A DNA stretch of 64,000 nt. Source: Streptomyces sp. NRRL F-5123 (GTDB lineage Bacteria > Actinomycetota > Actinomycetes > Streptomycetales > Streptomycetaceae). The position numbers and the translations under genes were made by a program. Under the pieces are notes generated by a model, which was given only the letters and a program-made list of their open reading frames with translations, was not told where the DNA came from and ran no database searches. The stretch covers positions 1 to 64,000 of the forward strand of contig NZ_JOHY01000023.1 of the NCBI RefSeq assembly GCF_000721495.1, written 5' to 3'. Shown here in pieces: positions 1-7,752 of this stretch (position 1 is the first letter of the stretch; every line of letters starts with the position of its first letter).

Positions 1-1040
1 CCATGGCCCTGTCCGTCGGCACCGGTGGCTCCGCGGTGTGGATCGGCACCCCGGCCGCTGACGGCGCCGTCGCCGCCGCCGGTGGTGTAGGTGGTGGCCG
101 TGTACGCCGCCGAGCACTGCCCGGAGCATGACGCGGGGAGTGAGAAGTCGTACGTCCGGCCGCCGAAGACGTAGGAGTCGGTGACGTCGCGCACCCGGAT
201 GCGGAAGTCGGTGCCGCCCGCGGTGATCGGGTCGAGGATGAAGGACTGGCCCATGTCGCCGTTCATCTGCGCGTCGTGCCAGGCGCCCGCGGAGTAGTAC
301 TCGACGCCGTGGATGCCGTTGGGCAGGTGCGAGACGGAGACCGCACCCCAGTAGCGCTGGGCGCCCTGCAGGAAGCCGATCTTGATGTCGCCGGTGTAGC
401 CCGGCGCCTGGACGTAGTGCCAGGAGACCTGCCGGTTGTTCCAGTGGTCGGCGAGGCCGCTGACCGCGCTGCCGTTCTGCGTGAAGTGGCCGAGCGAGGC
501 GGTGTCGAGGTCCAGGTGGTTGGGGTCGTCGCGGCACCACGCGTTGGGGTCGGCGCAGCTGTCGGCGACCAGCATCGTGAGGGTGGCGCCGTCGTACTGG
601 TCCGAGGTCCAGCCGCCGCCCCGGCAGAAGGGCTGGCCGGCGGCGCCGTCGTTGGTGCCCGTGCAGTAGTCGCCGATGGTCACCTGCACGTAGCGGCCGC
701 AGTTGTGGCCGTTGTCCCAGGCGCCGATGATCGAGCTCTGCGAGGCGGGCACCGGGCGCTGGTACATCGTGTAGTCGCCCGGGGTGTCGAAGACGTTGAG
801 CGCGACGAAGTCCGGGATGTCGAGCGCCGACTGGGGCATGCCGCAGCCGCCGTAGGGCTGGCCGAGGCCGTCGAAGTGGGTGGCGTTGCCGGTGACGTCG
901 GCCTGGGCGGCTGCGGGTGTGGCCGCGGGGGCGGGCAGCATCGTCAGGACGGACACCAGCGCCGCCGTGACGGCGGCGGCGAGCGCCGCGACCAGTCTGC
1001 GGTGCGGCCGGCGGCGGTGGTGGTGCGCGGGTACGCGCAT
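1..1040 (-). CDS. Secreted expansin-like (double-psi beta-barrel) protein, C-terminus cut by window edge
   Basis: Minus-strand frame that runs off the left edge, so the 3' end is missing. It starts at the ATG at 1040 behind AAGGAG. Residues 1-40 are a signal peptide: an Arg/His-rich start, then an Ala/Leu/Val core ending at AAATPAAA. The mature part opens with NATHFDGLGQPYGGCGMP, and further in carries DNGHNCGRYVQVTIGDYC and a LVADSC/DLDTASLGHF block. These are typical of bacterial expansin/barwin-type domains, including the conserved Asp and disulfide Cys. A second beta-rich domain follows, then a Gly/Thr-rich linker near residue 315, so a CBM2 probably lies beyond the edge. Expansins loosen cellulose without hydrolysis. 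A CebR box lies 25 bases upstream. It could instead be annotated simply as a cellulose-binding secreted protein. Confidence 0.75.
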   Translation of the reverse strand, partial: MRVPAHHHRRRPHRRLVAALAAAVTAALVSVLTMLPAPAATPAAAQADVTGNATHFDGLGQPYGGCGMPQSALDIPDFVALNVFDTPGDYTMYQRPVPASQSSIIGAWDNGHNCGRYVQVTIGDYCTGTNDGAAGQPFCRGGGWTSDQYDGATLTMLVADSCADPNAWCRDDPNHLDLDTASLGHFTQNGSAVSGLADHWNNRQVSWHYVQAPGYTGDIKIGFLQGAQRYWGAVSVSHLPNGIHGVEYYSAGAWHDAQMNGDMGQSFILDPITAGGTDFRIRVRDVTDSYVFGGRTYDFSLPASCSGQCSAAYTATTYTTGGGDGAVSGRGADPHRGATGADGQGH

Positions 1041-1064
1041 GGACAGCTCCTTGACGTGGGGGGA

Positions 1065-1080
1065 ATGGGAGCGCTCCCAT
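1065..1080. promoter_or_regulatory. CebR-type operator
   Basis: ATGGGAGCGCTCCCAT is a perfect 16-base palindrome. Its 14-base core (1066-1079) is identical to the published Streptomyces CebR consensus. CebR is a LacI-family repressor released by cellobiose/cellotriose. The site sits 25 bases ahead of the start of the expansin-like gene, where it would block transcription, so that gene is probably induced by cellulose breakdown products. The cebR gene itself is not in the window. Confidence 0.85.
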
Positions 1081-1179
1081 AGTCACCGCGCGACCCGGCG
1101 CCGTCAACGGTCCCCGGAGCGGCGGCCCATGACGGGCAGGCGATGCACTGAACCGGGTAAGCGGGGCCGCCCGACGCGG

Positions 1180-1216
1180 ACGGCCCCCCGCCGCGAGGAG
1201 GGCGGCGGGGGGCCGT
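1180..1216 (-). terminator. GC-rich hairpin terminator after the mannanase gene
   Basis: A perfect 14-bp stem (ACGGCCCCCCGCCG at 1180-1193 pairing with 1203-1216) with a 9-base loop lies 18 bases beyond the mannanase stop codon. There is no U-tract, as is usual for actinobacterial terminators. It also separates this gene from the expansin promoter region. Confidence 0.65.
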
Positions 1217-1234
1217 ACGGACGCGGAGCCGGCC

Positions 1235-2854
1235 TCAGGAGACCGTGCAGGCCTTGCCGTTGAGGGTGAAGGCGGCCGGGACCCCGTTGGTGCCGGACGT
1301 CGAGGACGCGCTGAAGCCGAAGGCGGCGCTGCCGCCCGCGGGCAGGGCGCCGTTGTAGGACGCGTTGGTCACGGTGACCTGCTTGCCGCTCTGCACCGCG
1401 ACGCCGTTCCAGATGTTGGTGATCTTCTGGTTGCCCGGGAAGGAGAAGACCAGGCTCCAGCCGCTCAGCGCCGAGCCGCCGTTGGTGACGGTCACGGCGG
1501 CGTTGAAGGCGCTCCCCCAGTCGTCGATGTGGTAGTTCACCGCGCAGGAACCGGCCGGCGCGGTGGTGGGCGGCGTCGTCGGAGGTGTGGTGGGAGGCGT
1601 GGTGGGGGGTGTCGTCGGAGGCGTGGTGGGCGGGGTGGTGGGGGGTGTCGTCGGAGGGGTCGTGCCGCCGCCGCTCTTGGCCTTGTCGGCGTTGGAGTGC
1701 GCGGTGAAGTAGCTCAGCACCGAATCGCCGTGCATCACCCCGTAGTTGCCGTCCTTGCTGGTGTTCATGTACCACCAGAAGGCGTCCGCGTCGCCGTTGC
1801 CGGACTCCATCGTGCTGTAGATGGCCGGCCAGTACGTGCTGCGGGTGCTCGCCGAGGTGTTGAACTCGCCCAGGAAGAACGGCTTTCCGGCGCCGGTGTG
1901 CGCGTCGCCGATGTACTTGGCGACGAGCGCCTGCGTCGCGCTCACCGAGAGGTTCGCCCACCCCTCGGTCGGGTAGATGTGCGCGGAGCAGAAGTCGATG
2001 TACTGCGACTGGCATTCGTACGTGAACGGCACCCCGTTGTCGCTGCCGTAGCCGTACGCGCTGCCCTGCCCCTCGATGCCGTTGTCGATCATGTGGTTCG
2101 GGTCGATGCCCCTGATGTGCGCGCCGACCTTGTCCTCCCAGGCCCGGAAGGTCGCGCCGACCGTGTTGTCGGCCGGGTTCACGTCCTGGTAGCGGGGCTC
2201 GTTCATCAGTTCCCAGGAGAAGATGGTCGGGTCGTTCTTGTAGGCCACGCCCGTGTAGTGGTTGACCCGGTTCAGCGCGTAGTCCACGTAGAACTCGTAG
2301 TCGGCCAGGCACCCCGGGCATTTCGACGAGTCGAAGAAGTAGCCGGAGTTGGCGGTGGAGACGCCCTCCCAGCCGAGGACGGCGTTGACGCCGCCGTAGG
2401 CCGTCCAGTAGTTCTCCAGCGCAGGGACGACCCGCAGGCCGTGCTGCGCGGCGGAGTAGAGGACGTAGTCGAACTCCGCCCACTCCTGCTCGTTCATGGT
2501 GTTCTTGGCGGGTTCGAAGCCGTGCCACTGCTCGTGGTCGAACATCCACGTGCGGACGACCGTGACGCCGTCCGCGGCCATGTTCGCCATCTCGCTGTCG
2601 ATCGCGGCCTTGTCCATGTACTGCGTCTCGGTGTCGCCCGAGCCGCTGCCGAAGGTGAAGAGGTCGTAGGAGTTGGCGCCGGCGAAGTAGGCGGTCTTGC
2701 CGTCGACGCAGAAGTGCGTGCCGCACCGCTGGACGAAGCCGGTGGTGGCGGCGCGGGCGGGGCCGGGTGCGGCGACGGCCAGGAGCGCGGCCATCAGTGC
2801 CGTCGTCACCGCGGCGAGGGCCGCCAGCCGGAAGCGTCGTGCTGGGAGTGTCAT
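1235..2854 (-). CDS. Secreted GH5 endo-beta-1,4-mannanase with CBM2
   Basis: A 539-aa secreted glycosidase. Residues 1-36 form a signal peptide (MTLPARRFRL, hydrophobic core, ARA-A cleavage). The catalytic domain is GH5-type, probably the bacterial mannanase subfamily. It contains FAGANSYDLF, WELMNEPR with the acid/base Glu after the conserved Asn, AHIYP, and FFLGEFN with the nucleophile Glu. A linker of nine TTPP-like repeats (about residues 390-425) leads to a C-terminal family 2 carbohydrate-binding module (CAVNYHIDDWGSAFNAAVTV to the final Cys), which targets cellulose or mannan-bearing cell walls. The ATG at 2854 is preceded by GAGGAG at good spacing; the longer open frame upstream is not used. 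It is monocistronic, divergent from an AraC regulator, and has its own promoter. The exact substrate (mannan versus another beta-glucan) is inferred. Confidence 0.9.
   Translation of the reverse strand: MTLPARRFRLAALAAVTTALMAALLAVAAPGPARAATTGFVQRCGTHFCVDGKTAYFAGANSYDLFTFGSGSGDTETQYMDKAAIDSEMANMAADGVTVVRTWMFDHEQWHGFEPAKNTMNEQEWAEFDYVLYSAAQHGLRVVPALENYWTAYGGVNAVLGWEGVSTANSGYFFDSSKCPGCLADYEFYVDYALNRVNHYTGVAYKNDPTIFSWELMNEPRYQDVNPADNTVGATFRAWEDKVGAHIRGIDPNHMIDNGIEGQGSAYGYGSDNGVPFTYECQSQYIDFCSAHIYPTEGWANLSVSATQALVAKYIGDAHTGAGKPFFLGEFNTSASTRSTYWPAIYSTMESGNGDADAFWWYMNTSKDGNYGVMHGDSVLSYFTAHSNADKAKSGGGTTPPTTPPTTPPTTPPTTPPTTPPTTPPTTPPTTAPAGSCAVNYHIDDWGSAFNAAVTVTNGGSALSGWSLVFSFPGNQKITNIWNGVAVQSGKQVTVTNASYNGALPAGGSAAFGFSASSTSGTNGVPAAFTLNGKACTVS
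1561..1663 (-). repeat. Minisatellite coding the TTPP linker
   Basis: About nine copies of a 12-base unit (GGNGTGGTGGGN on the plus strand), with hints of a 36-base higher-order period. They encode the Thr-Pro linker between the GH5 catalytic domain and CBM2. Copy number in such arrays often differs between strains and sets linker length. Confidence 0.8.
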
Positions 2855-2954
2855 GCATTCTCCTCGGAATGTCCGGACGTTCCCTGACAGGAAGGCTGTT
2901 CGGGTGACAGCGGAGCCGGATGGCGACTCTCGTCTGTACCGGTTAAGCAAGATG

Positions 2955-2982
2955 AAGGTACTGAGGCGTGACGGAAAGTCAA
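2955..2982 (-). promoter_or_regulatory. Predicted sigma-70-like promoter of the mannanase gene
   Basis: Read on the minus strand, TTGACT (2982-2977) and TACCTT (2960-2955) are separated by 16 bases. The expected start point is near 2948, about 95 bases before the ATG. No CebR box is present here, so control differs from the neighbouring expansin gene. An imperfect inverted repeat (GTACC ... GGTAC, 2936-2961) overlaps the -10 and could be an operator. Confidence 0.45.
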
Positions 2983-3129
2983 GGGATCCGCCGCGCATGC
3001 CCGCGGGACGCGCGGTCCGCCGCAGCGAGCCCCCGGAACCCGCGGCTCCGGGCGGCGGGGCGGAGACGGGCCGTGCGGGAGCGCGCGGGCAATCTGCGTG
3101 GGCGTCTCGATGCGGGGTAGCGTCCCGGA

Positions 3130-4341
3130 GTGGATGTGCTGAGCGACGTGGTCGCGGCGGCCCGGACCGGGCGGCCGCGGTCGTCGCTGGTGCGGTACTC
3201 CGCGCCCTGGGCACGGGAGTTCGCGCCCGCGCAGGACACGGTGGCGGTCCACGTGGTGCTGCACGGCGCGTGCGTGCTGCGGGTGGCCGCGGAGGAGGCG
3301 GACGCCGACCCGGACGGCGGGGCCCGCACCGCGGTGGCCGCCTTCGACGGCCCGCACCCCGCCGGACGCCCGCCGCCGCCCCCTCCGGTACGGGCCCCGG
3401 CCGCCGCACGCGCCGGCTCCGGCGACGTCCTGCTCGTCCCGCACGGCTCCGGCCACCTGCTGGCCGACCCGCTCGCCCGGCCCCTCCCCCCCGCCGCCGC
3501 GGCCGCCCCCTACGGCGACGGCGCGAGCCCCGGCGCATCCCGCCCGGCGCGCGGCGGCCCGCCCGCACCGCCCCGGACCGGCACCCACCTCCCCGGCCCC
3601 CGCAGCGGCGAGCGCACGCCGCCCGCACCGCCCCGGACCGGCACCCACGTCCCCGGCCCCCGCGGCGCCGAGCGCACCCCGCCGGACACCGCGCCCGGCG
3701 ACGGACCCGCGTCCGTCCTGCTCAGTGGCGGCTACCGGCTCGACCCGCGGTACGTCCACCCGCTCCTGCACGGCCTCCCGGCGGTGCTCCACCTGCCCGC
3801 GAGCCCCGCGCGGCACCCGGACGTCACGGCCGCGGTCCGGCTGCTCGCCGGGGAACTGGACCGCCCGCGGCTCGGCACGGACGCGCTCATCCCCCCGCTG
3901 CTCGACGCCCTCCTGCTCTACACGCTGCGCGCATGGTTCGCCGACCGCCCTGCGCACACCGAGGGGCCCAGCTGGGGCGAGGCGCTGACCGACCCGCCGG
4001 TGGCTGTCGCGCTTCGCGCGATGCACCGCGCCCCGGAGGCGCCCTGGACCGTCGAACGGCTCGCGCGCGAGGCGGGCCTGTCCCGCGCCGCCTTCGCCCG
4101 CCGCTTCGCGGCCCTGACCGGGCGCCCGCCGCTGGCGTACCTGACGTGGTGGCGGATGACGCTCGCCGCCCGCCGGCTCGCGGAGTCGGCGCAGCCGCTC
4201 GCGGCGGTCGCGGCCCACGTGGGCTACTCCTCGGAATTCGCCTTCGCGCACGCCTTCAAGCGGTGGTACGGCGAGGCGCCCGGCCGCTACCGCAGGACCG
4301 CCCGGCACCGGCCCGTTCACGAGCCGACGGCGCGTCGGTAA
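3130..4341 (+). CDS. AraC-family transcriptional regulator with proline-rich insertion
   Basis: A 403-aa regulator starting at GTG. Residues 1-115 resemble an AraC-type cupin ligand domain (SLVRYSAPWAREFAPAQD, GDVLLVPHGSGHLL). The cupin is interrupted by about 75 residues rich in Pro, Arg and Gly that contain a 20-residue tandem repeat. The cupin resumes at SVLLSGGYRLD. The C-terminal third has two AraC helix-turn-helix motifs: PWTVERLAREAGLSRAAFAR and the second at LAAVAAHVGYSSEFAFAHAF followed by GRYRR. It is divergent from the GH5 mannanase, so it may control that gene, but cupin_6-type AraC regulators more often control nearby oxidoreductases. The following SRPBCC gene begins 29 bases downstream and may be cotranscribed. 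Confidence 0.85.
   Translation: MDVLSDVVAAARTGRPRSSLVRYSAPWAREFAPAQDTVAVHVVLHGACVLRVAAEEADADPDGGARTAVAAFDGPHPAGRPPPPPPVRAPAAARAGSGDVLLVPHGSGHLLADPLARPLPPAAAAAPYGDGASPGASRPARGGPPAPPRTGTHLPGPRSGERTPPAPPRTGTHVPGPRGAERTPPDTAPGDGPASVLLSGGYRLDPRYVHPLLHGLPAVLHLPASPARHPDVTAAVRLLAGELDRPRLGTDALIPPLLDALLLYTLRAWFADRPAHTEGPSWGEALTDPPVAVALRAMHRAPEAPWTVERLAREAGLSRAAFARRFAALTGRPPLAYLTWWRMTLAARRLAESAQPLAAVAAHVGYSSEFAFAHAFKRWYGEAPGRYRRTARHRPVHEPTARR
3560..3679 (+). repeat. 60-bp tandem duplication inside the AraC gene
   Basis: Two head-to-tail copies of an exact 60-base period (3560-3619 and 3620-3679) differ at only a few positions. Being a multiple of three, the duplication keeps the frame and encodes PPAPPRTGTH(L/V)PGPR twice. 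It sits in a proline-rich insertion that interrupts the cupin domain. Confidence 0.85.
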
Positions 4342-4370
4342 CCTGGCCGGGTCCGGCCGGAAGGAGCCCC

Positions 4371-4802
4371 GTGCCCAGTTACTCGTACGCCGTCACGATC
4401 GCCGCGCCCGCCGCCCAGGTCTGGCAGGTGCTCGCCGCGCCGGAGAAGTGGCCGGAGCTGACGCCCTCGATGACCTCGGTACGCGGCCTCGCCGGCCCCG
4501 ACCTCGCCCTCGGCGCCCGCTTCGCCGTACGCCAGCCCCGGCTGCGCCAGGCGGTCTGGCAGGTCACCGCCCTCGACGAGGGCACGTCCTTCGTCTGGGA
4601 GACCCACGCCCCGGGCGCCGCCTCCCGGGCCGCCCACGTCCTCGACCCGGACGGCCCCGCCACCCGCCTCACCCTCACCCTCGACCAGTCCGGCCCCCTC
4701 TCGTGGCCGATCGCCTTCCTCCTCGGCCCCACCATCCGCCGCTACCTCACCCTTGAGGGCGACGGTATGAAGAACCGCACGGAGCAGCCCCCTTCCCGGT
4801 AG
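4371..4802 (+). CDS. SRPBCC (START-like) family protein
   Basis: A 143-aa small helix-grip protein starting at GTG behind GGAAGGAG. The N-terminus YSYAVTIAAPAAQVWQVLA, followed by PEKWPELTPSMTSV, is the classic opening of the polyketide-cyclase/dehydrase-like SRPBCC superfamily. The long C-terminal helix (WPIAFLLGPTIRRYLTLEGDGMKNRTE) closes the hydrophobic cavity. The ligand is unknown; members bind lipids, polyketides or small hydrophobic molecules. It lies directly after the AraC regulator and may share its transcript. Confidence 0.75.
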   Translation: MPSYSYAVTIAAPAAQVWQVLAAPEKWPELTPSMTSVRGLAGPDLALGARFAVRQPRLRQAVWQVTALDEGTSFVWETHAPGAASRAAHVLDPDGPATRLTLTLDQSGPLSWPIAFLLGPTIRRYLTLEGDGMKNRTEQPPSR

Positions 4803-4810
4803 CGGCGGCT

Positions 4811-5370
4811 GTGGATCGCGGCCGGGCCGGGCGCGGGCCCGGGGGCGTGGACTTCCGCCACCGGCCCTGCACTCCGGCCATGCCGGTCCGGCGCCGGCCC
4901 GCCGGTTCCACCGAGGAGCAGCTGTCGATCATCGACACCTTGATCGCTCTGCCGTTCCCCGAAGGGAAGAGCTCATCCAGGACGCACACGGATGGGGAGG
5001 TCCCGGGTACCACATAGCCGTTCTCCGGGAGAGCCGGGACTTCTGGGACGTTCCCGACCCGGAGACGATCACGGCAGCGGAGGAGGAGTCGGAGGCGGAC
5101 CTCACCGCACTGGTCACGGCGCTGTCCGGGCGTCGGGGCAGTCCGACCGCGATCGATCTGTGGCCCTTCCTCGGGCTCGACCACCCGGACTACCCGGACA
5201 TCGAGGCGCCGCCCGAGCCCCTGAACTCCCTTTGCATGCAAGCGGTGAGCACGCAGATGTGGCAGGTGTCCACCGCTCGCCGGGTCGGGCTCACCGTCGG
5301 CCGAGCCGACCGGGAGTTCCCCTTCGCACTGCTCGCCGCCGTCGGCGACGCGTCCACGCTTCCGAAGTGA
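4811..5370 (+). pseudogene. Frameshifted hypothetical gene
   Basis: Two reading frames encode what looks like one protein. Frame A (GTG 4811, or internal GTG 4847/ATG 4880) carries STEEQLSIIDTLIALPFPEGK, and then loses sense after about 4968. Frame B is open across the same point and continues EELIQDAHGWGGPGYHIAVL, then DLWPFLGLDHPDYPDIEAP and REFPFALLAAVGDAST to a TGA at 5368. Frame B has no ATG, GTG or TTG ahead of its sensible part, so it cannot be an independent gene. Loss of one base near 4960-4970 explains everything. The intact product would be about 160 aa, soluble and acidic. I do not recognise the family. A sequencing error is the alternative. Confidence 0.6.
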
Positions 5371-5816
5371 GCCGCCCACTCCATGTCTCGGTGAGACGGG
5401 GCGACAATTCGGCCACCCCGACCGCGCCCCGACCTGGTCGTCCCCTTCACCCCACCGGCGGGCAGCCGCCGACGAACCTCGGGAGGGGGGCGATCCGGGG
5501 GTGCCCCCGCAGGAATGCGCCTCCCCGCCCCTCACCAACACCGGAAGAGGGTGAACGCGCATTCCGAGGAGGTACCCCCGCCAGTGGCACCCGACCCCAC
5601 CCCCAAACGGACAGCGCGATGCCCCGCCGGGCACACCAGGGGCGTGGGGGCCCCTCCCGGCCGAAGCTCAGGGGGAGGACCGCGCGCAACCACCCACCGG
5701 CGGACGATCCCGCGACCGCAGCGGGGCACCCCGCGGGTCCCCGCGCGCGGGGAACTACGCTGACCGCACACCCCGGCGGGAGACACCCGCACCGACCGGC
5801 CCAGGAAGGAGCCCCC
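5371..5816. other. Gene-free stretch before the DeoR gene
   Basis: 446 bases with no convincing reading frame: codon-position GC bias is absent and frames lack ribosome-binding sites. It contains a short hairpin (GGGGGTGCCCCC near 5497) that could end the upstream relic. The DeoR promoter is presumably in the last 150 bases, but I see no clear -35/-10 pair. Confidence 0.5.
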
Positions 5817-6605
5817 ATGTCACGGGACGCCCGGTGGACCTCGCTCCTGGACCTGCTCGCCGCCAACGGCCGGCTGGAGGTGGAGGAGGCGGCCACCGCC
5901 CTCAACGTCTCCGCCGCCACGATCCGCCGCGACCTCGACCAGCTGGCCGAGCAGCACATGCTCGTCCGCACCCGCGGCGGCGCCGTCACCCACGGCGTGT
6001 CGTACGAGCTGCCCCTGCGCTACCGCACCGCCCGCAACACCGAGCAGAAGCAGCGGATCGCGGCCGCGGTCGCCGCGATGGTCGGCGCCGGGGAGGTGGT
6101 GGGCCTCACCGGCGGCACCACGACCACCGAGGTCGCACGGGCACTGGCGCTGCGCGGCGACCTCACCGAGGCCGCGGGCCGGCAGCCCGCCCTCACCGTG
6201 GTCACCAACGCCCTCAACATCGCCGGGGAGCTGGTGATCCGCCCGCAGATCAAGCTCGTGGTGACCGGCGGCGTCGCCCGCCCGCAGTCCTACGAGCTGA
6301 CCGGCCCGCTGGCCGCCGGGGTGCTGCGGGAGGTCACCCTCGACCTCGCCGTGCTCGGTATCGACGGGATCGACCCCGGCGAGGGCGTCTACGCCCACCA
6401 CGAGGACGAGGCGAGCACCAACCGGCTGCTGGCGCAGCGGGCCCGGAGGGTCGTGGTGGCCACCGACTCCTCGAAGATCGGCCGCCGCGCCTTCGCCCGC
6501 ATCTGCGCCACGGAAGCCGTGCACACGCTGGTGACCGACGCCGCCGCCCCGCCCGCCGCGCTGGCGCGTTTCGCGGACGCCGGGGTCGAAGTCGTGACCG
6601 TCTGA
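5817..6605 (+). CDS. DeoR/GlpR-family transcriptional regulator
   Basis: A 262-aa regulator with AGGAAGGAG ahead of the ATG. Residues 1-60 are a DeoR winged helix (RWTSLLDLLAANGRLEVEEA, VSAATIRRDLDQL, RTRGGAV). The rest is the DeoR sugar-phosphate sensor domain with GLTGGTTTTEVARAL, VTNALNIA, VVTGGVARPQSYELTGPLA, LAVLGIDGID and VATDSSKIGRRAFARI. Such proteins repress sugar catabolic genes and respond to a phosphorylated sugar. It stands alone, with no adjacent kinase or transporter, so its target cannot be told from context. Confidence 0.9.
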   Translation: MSRDARWTSLLDLLAANGRLEVEEAATALNVSAATIRRDLDQLAEQHMLVRTRGGAVTHGVSYELPLRYRTARNTEQKQRIAAAVAAMVGAGEVVGLTGGTTTTEVARALALRGDLTEAAGRQPALTVVTNALNIAGELVIRPQIKLVVTGGVARPQSYELTGPLAAGVLREVTLDLAVLGIDGIDPGEGVYAHHEDEASTNRLLAQRARRVVVATDSSKIGRRAFARICATEAVHTLVTDAAAPPAALARFADAGVEVVTV

Positions 6606-6669
6606 CGCTCGCACCACGGCCGGCCGGAGCCCCTCAGGGCCCTGACCTGCGGCGTGGCATGCTGGCGGG

Positions 6670-7167
6670 ATGAGCGAAACGCACGGCACCACCCTTGTCC
6701 GCTGGCCCGCGGAGGGCCCCTGCGACGAGGCGCTGTCCGCGCTGCTCGCCGCTTACCACCTGCGGACGGAGTCCGAGAAGGGCGCGCCCGTCGCGGGCGT
6801 GGAAGCGCTGCCGGCCCGCTACCGGGCCGAGGTCGAGGCCCCGCGCACCGCCTTCGCGAGGGACACCGTCCTGGTGGCCGTGAGCTCCGGCACTGCGGCG
6901 GGCTGCGTCGTCGTGACCGCCCCCGAGGACGGCCGCTCGGAGGTCAAGCGGCTCTGGACCGACCCCGCGTTCCGCGGCCGCGGCATCGCGTCGGCCCTGC
7001 TCGGCGCGGCCTTCACCCGGTCCGCGGCGGACGGCGCGGCCGCCGTGCGGCTGTCGGTGTGGAGCTGGCGGACGGGCGCGATCGCGCTGTACGGGCGGCT
7101 GGGCTTCGCCGTGTCGGAGTCCTGGGACGAGCGGGACGAGCTGGTGTGCATGGAGCGGCCGCTGTGA
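6670..7167 (+). CDS. GNAT-family N-acetyltransferase
   Basis: 165 aa with a GNAT fold. The acetyl-CoA motif A is EVKRLWTDPAFRGRGIASAL (R-x-x-G-x-G/A type) around residues 96-115. Motif B is seen in GAIALYGRLGFAVSESW. The N-terminal part has AFARDTVLVAVSSGTAAGCV forming strands of the core sheet. The substrate is unknown. It follows DeoR by 64 bases on the same strand; cotranscription is possible but not needed. Confidence 0.85.
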   Translation: MSETHGTTLVRWPAEGPCDEALSALLAAYHLRTESEKGAPVAGVEALPARYRAEVEAPRTAFARDTVLVAVSSGTAAGCVVVTAPEDGRSEVKRLWTDPAFRGRGIASALLGAAFTRSAADGAAAVRLSVWSWRTGAIALYGRLGFAVSESWDERDELVCMERPL

Positions 7168-7282
7168 GCGGTACGGCGGCGCAGCCCCGCCCGGCCGGGC
7201 ACCCGCCCCGGCGGCACGGCCGCGGGCCCGGCGCCGCTCGTGGCCTTGGCCCCGCGACAGCTGCCCGCGCACCCGGCGGGCC

Positions 7283-7727
7283 GTTCACCCGCTCACCCGC
7301 GCCACCACCGCCGACACCGTCCTTGCCGGATACCCCCTGTCCCGCGGCACGGCCCTGCTGTACAGCACCTGGCTCCTCCGCGGGCAACCGGAAGGTCTTC
7401 CCCGGCCACGACCGCTTCCGTCCCGACCGCTTCCGTCCCGACCGCTTCCGTCTCGAGCGGTGGCTCACCGACGAGGCGGGCACGCCGCCCCGCGACGCGC
7501 ACGTCCTCCTCGGCGGCGGTAACCGCACGTGCGTCGGGATCCACCACGCCCGCGTGGAGACGGCGCCCGCGCCGGCCGGCGTGTACGCGCGCCGGGACCT
7601 CACCCCGCACCCCGGCGCCGGGCTGCGCGTCCGCGTGAAGGGCTCCCTCGGGGCAGGACGGCCGCGCACGGCCTGCCACCCGCGCGGCCCGGGGTCAGGA
7701 CCCGCGCCGGCTTCCCCTCCCGGGTGA
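7283..7727 (+). pseudogene. Cytochrome P450 C-terminal relic
   Basis: Only the last third of a P450 remains, in two frames. The first piece (7283-7393) reads RATTADTVLAGYPLSRGTAL followed by LLYSTWLLRGQPE, the stretch after the ExxR helix. An extra G at 7394 shifts the frame, and reading resumes VFPGHDRFRPDRF. The heme-binding loop follows as HVLLGGGNRTCVGIHHARVE, keeping the Cys ligand, but the usual Phe of FGGG is Leu. Then comes TPHPGAGLRVRVKG, the normal P450 C-terminus. A 15-base triplication lengthens the DRFRPDRW region. The oxygen-binding helix, ExxR and everything N-terminal are missing, so no enzyme can be made. Confidence 0.75.
7410..7457 (+). repeat. 15-base tandem triplication in the P450 relic
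   Basis: GACCGCTTCCGTCCC is repeated with period 15 about three times, turning the normal DRFRPDRW of a P450 into DRFRPDRFRPDRFRLERW. This fits slippage in a gene no longer under selection. Confidence 0.7.
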
Positions 7728-7752
7728 ACGGCCCTGCTGCTAGCGTGCGCTG

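Noticed and set aside
3560..3679. Possible CRISPR or short-repeat array (also 1561-1663 and 7410-7457)
   Set aside because: The repeats are contiguous in-frame tandem copies without spacers, inside genes or a relic.
7168..7282. N-terminal remains of the P450
   Set aside because: No P450-like motif could be found in any frame before 7283.
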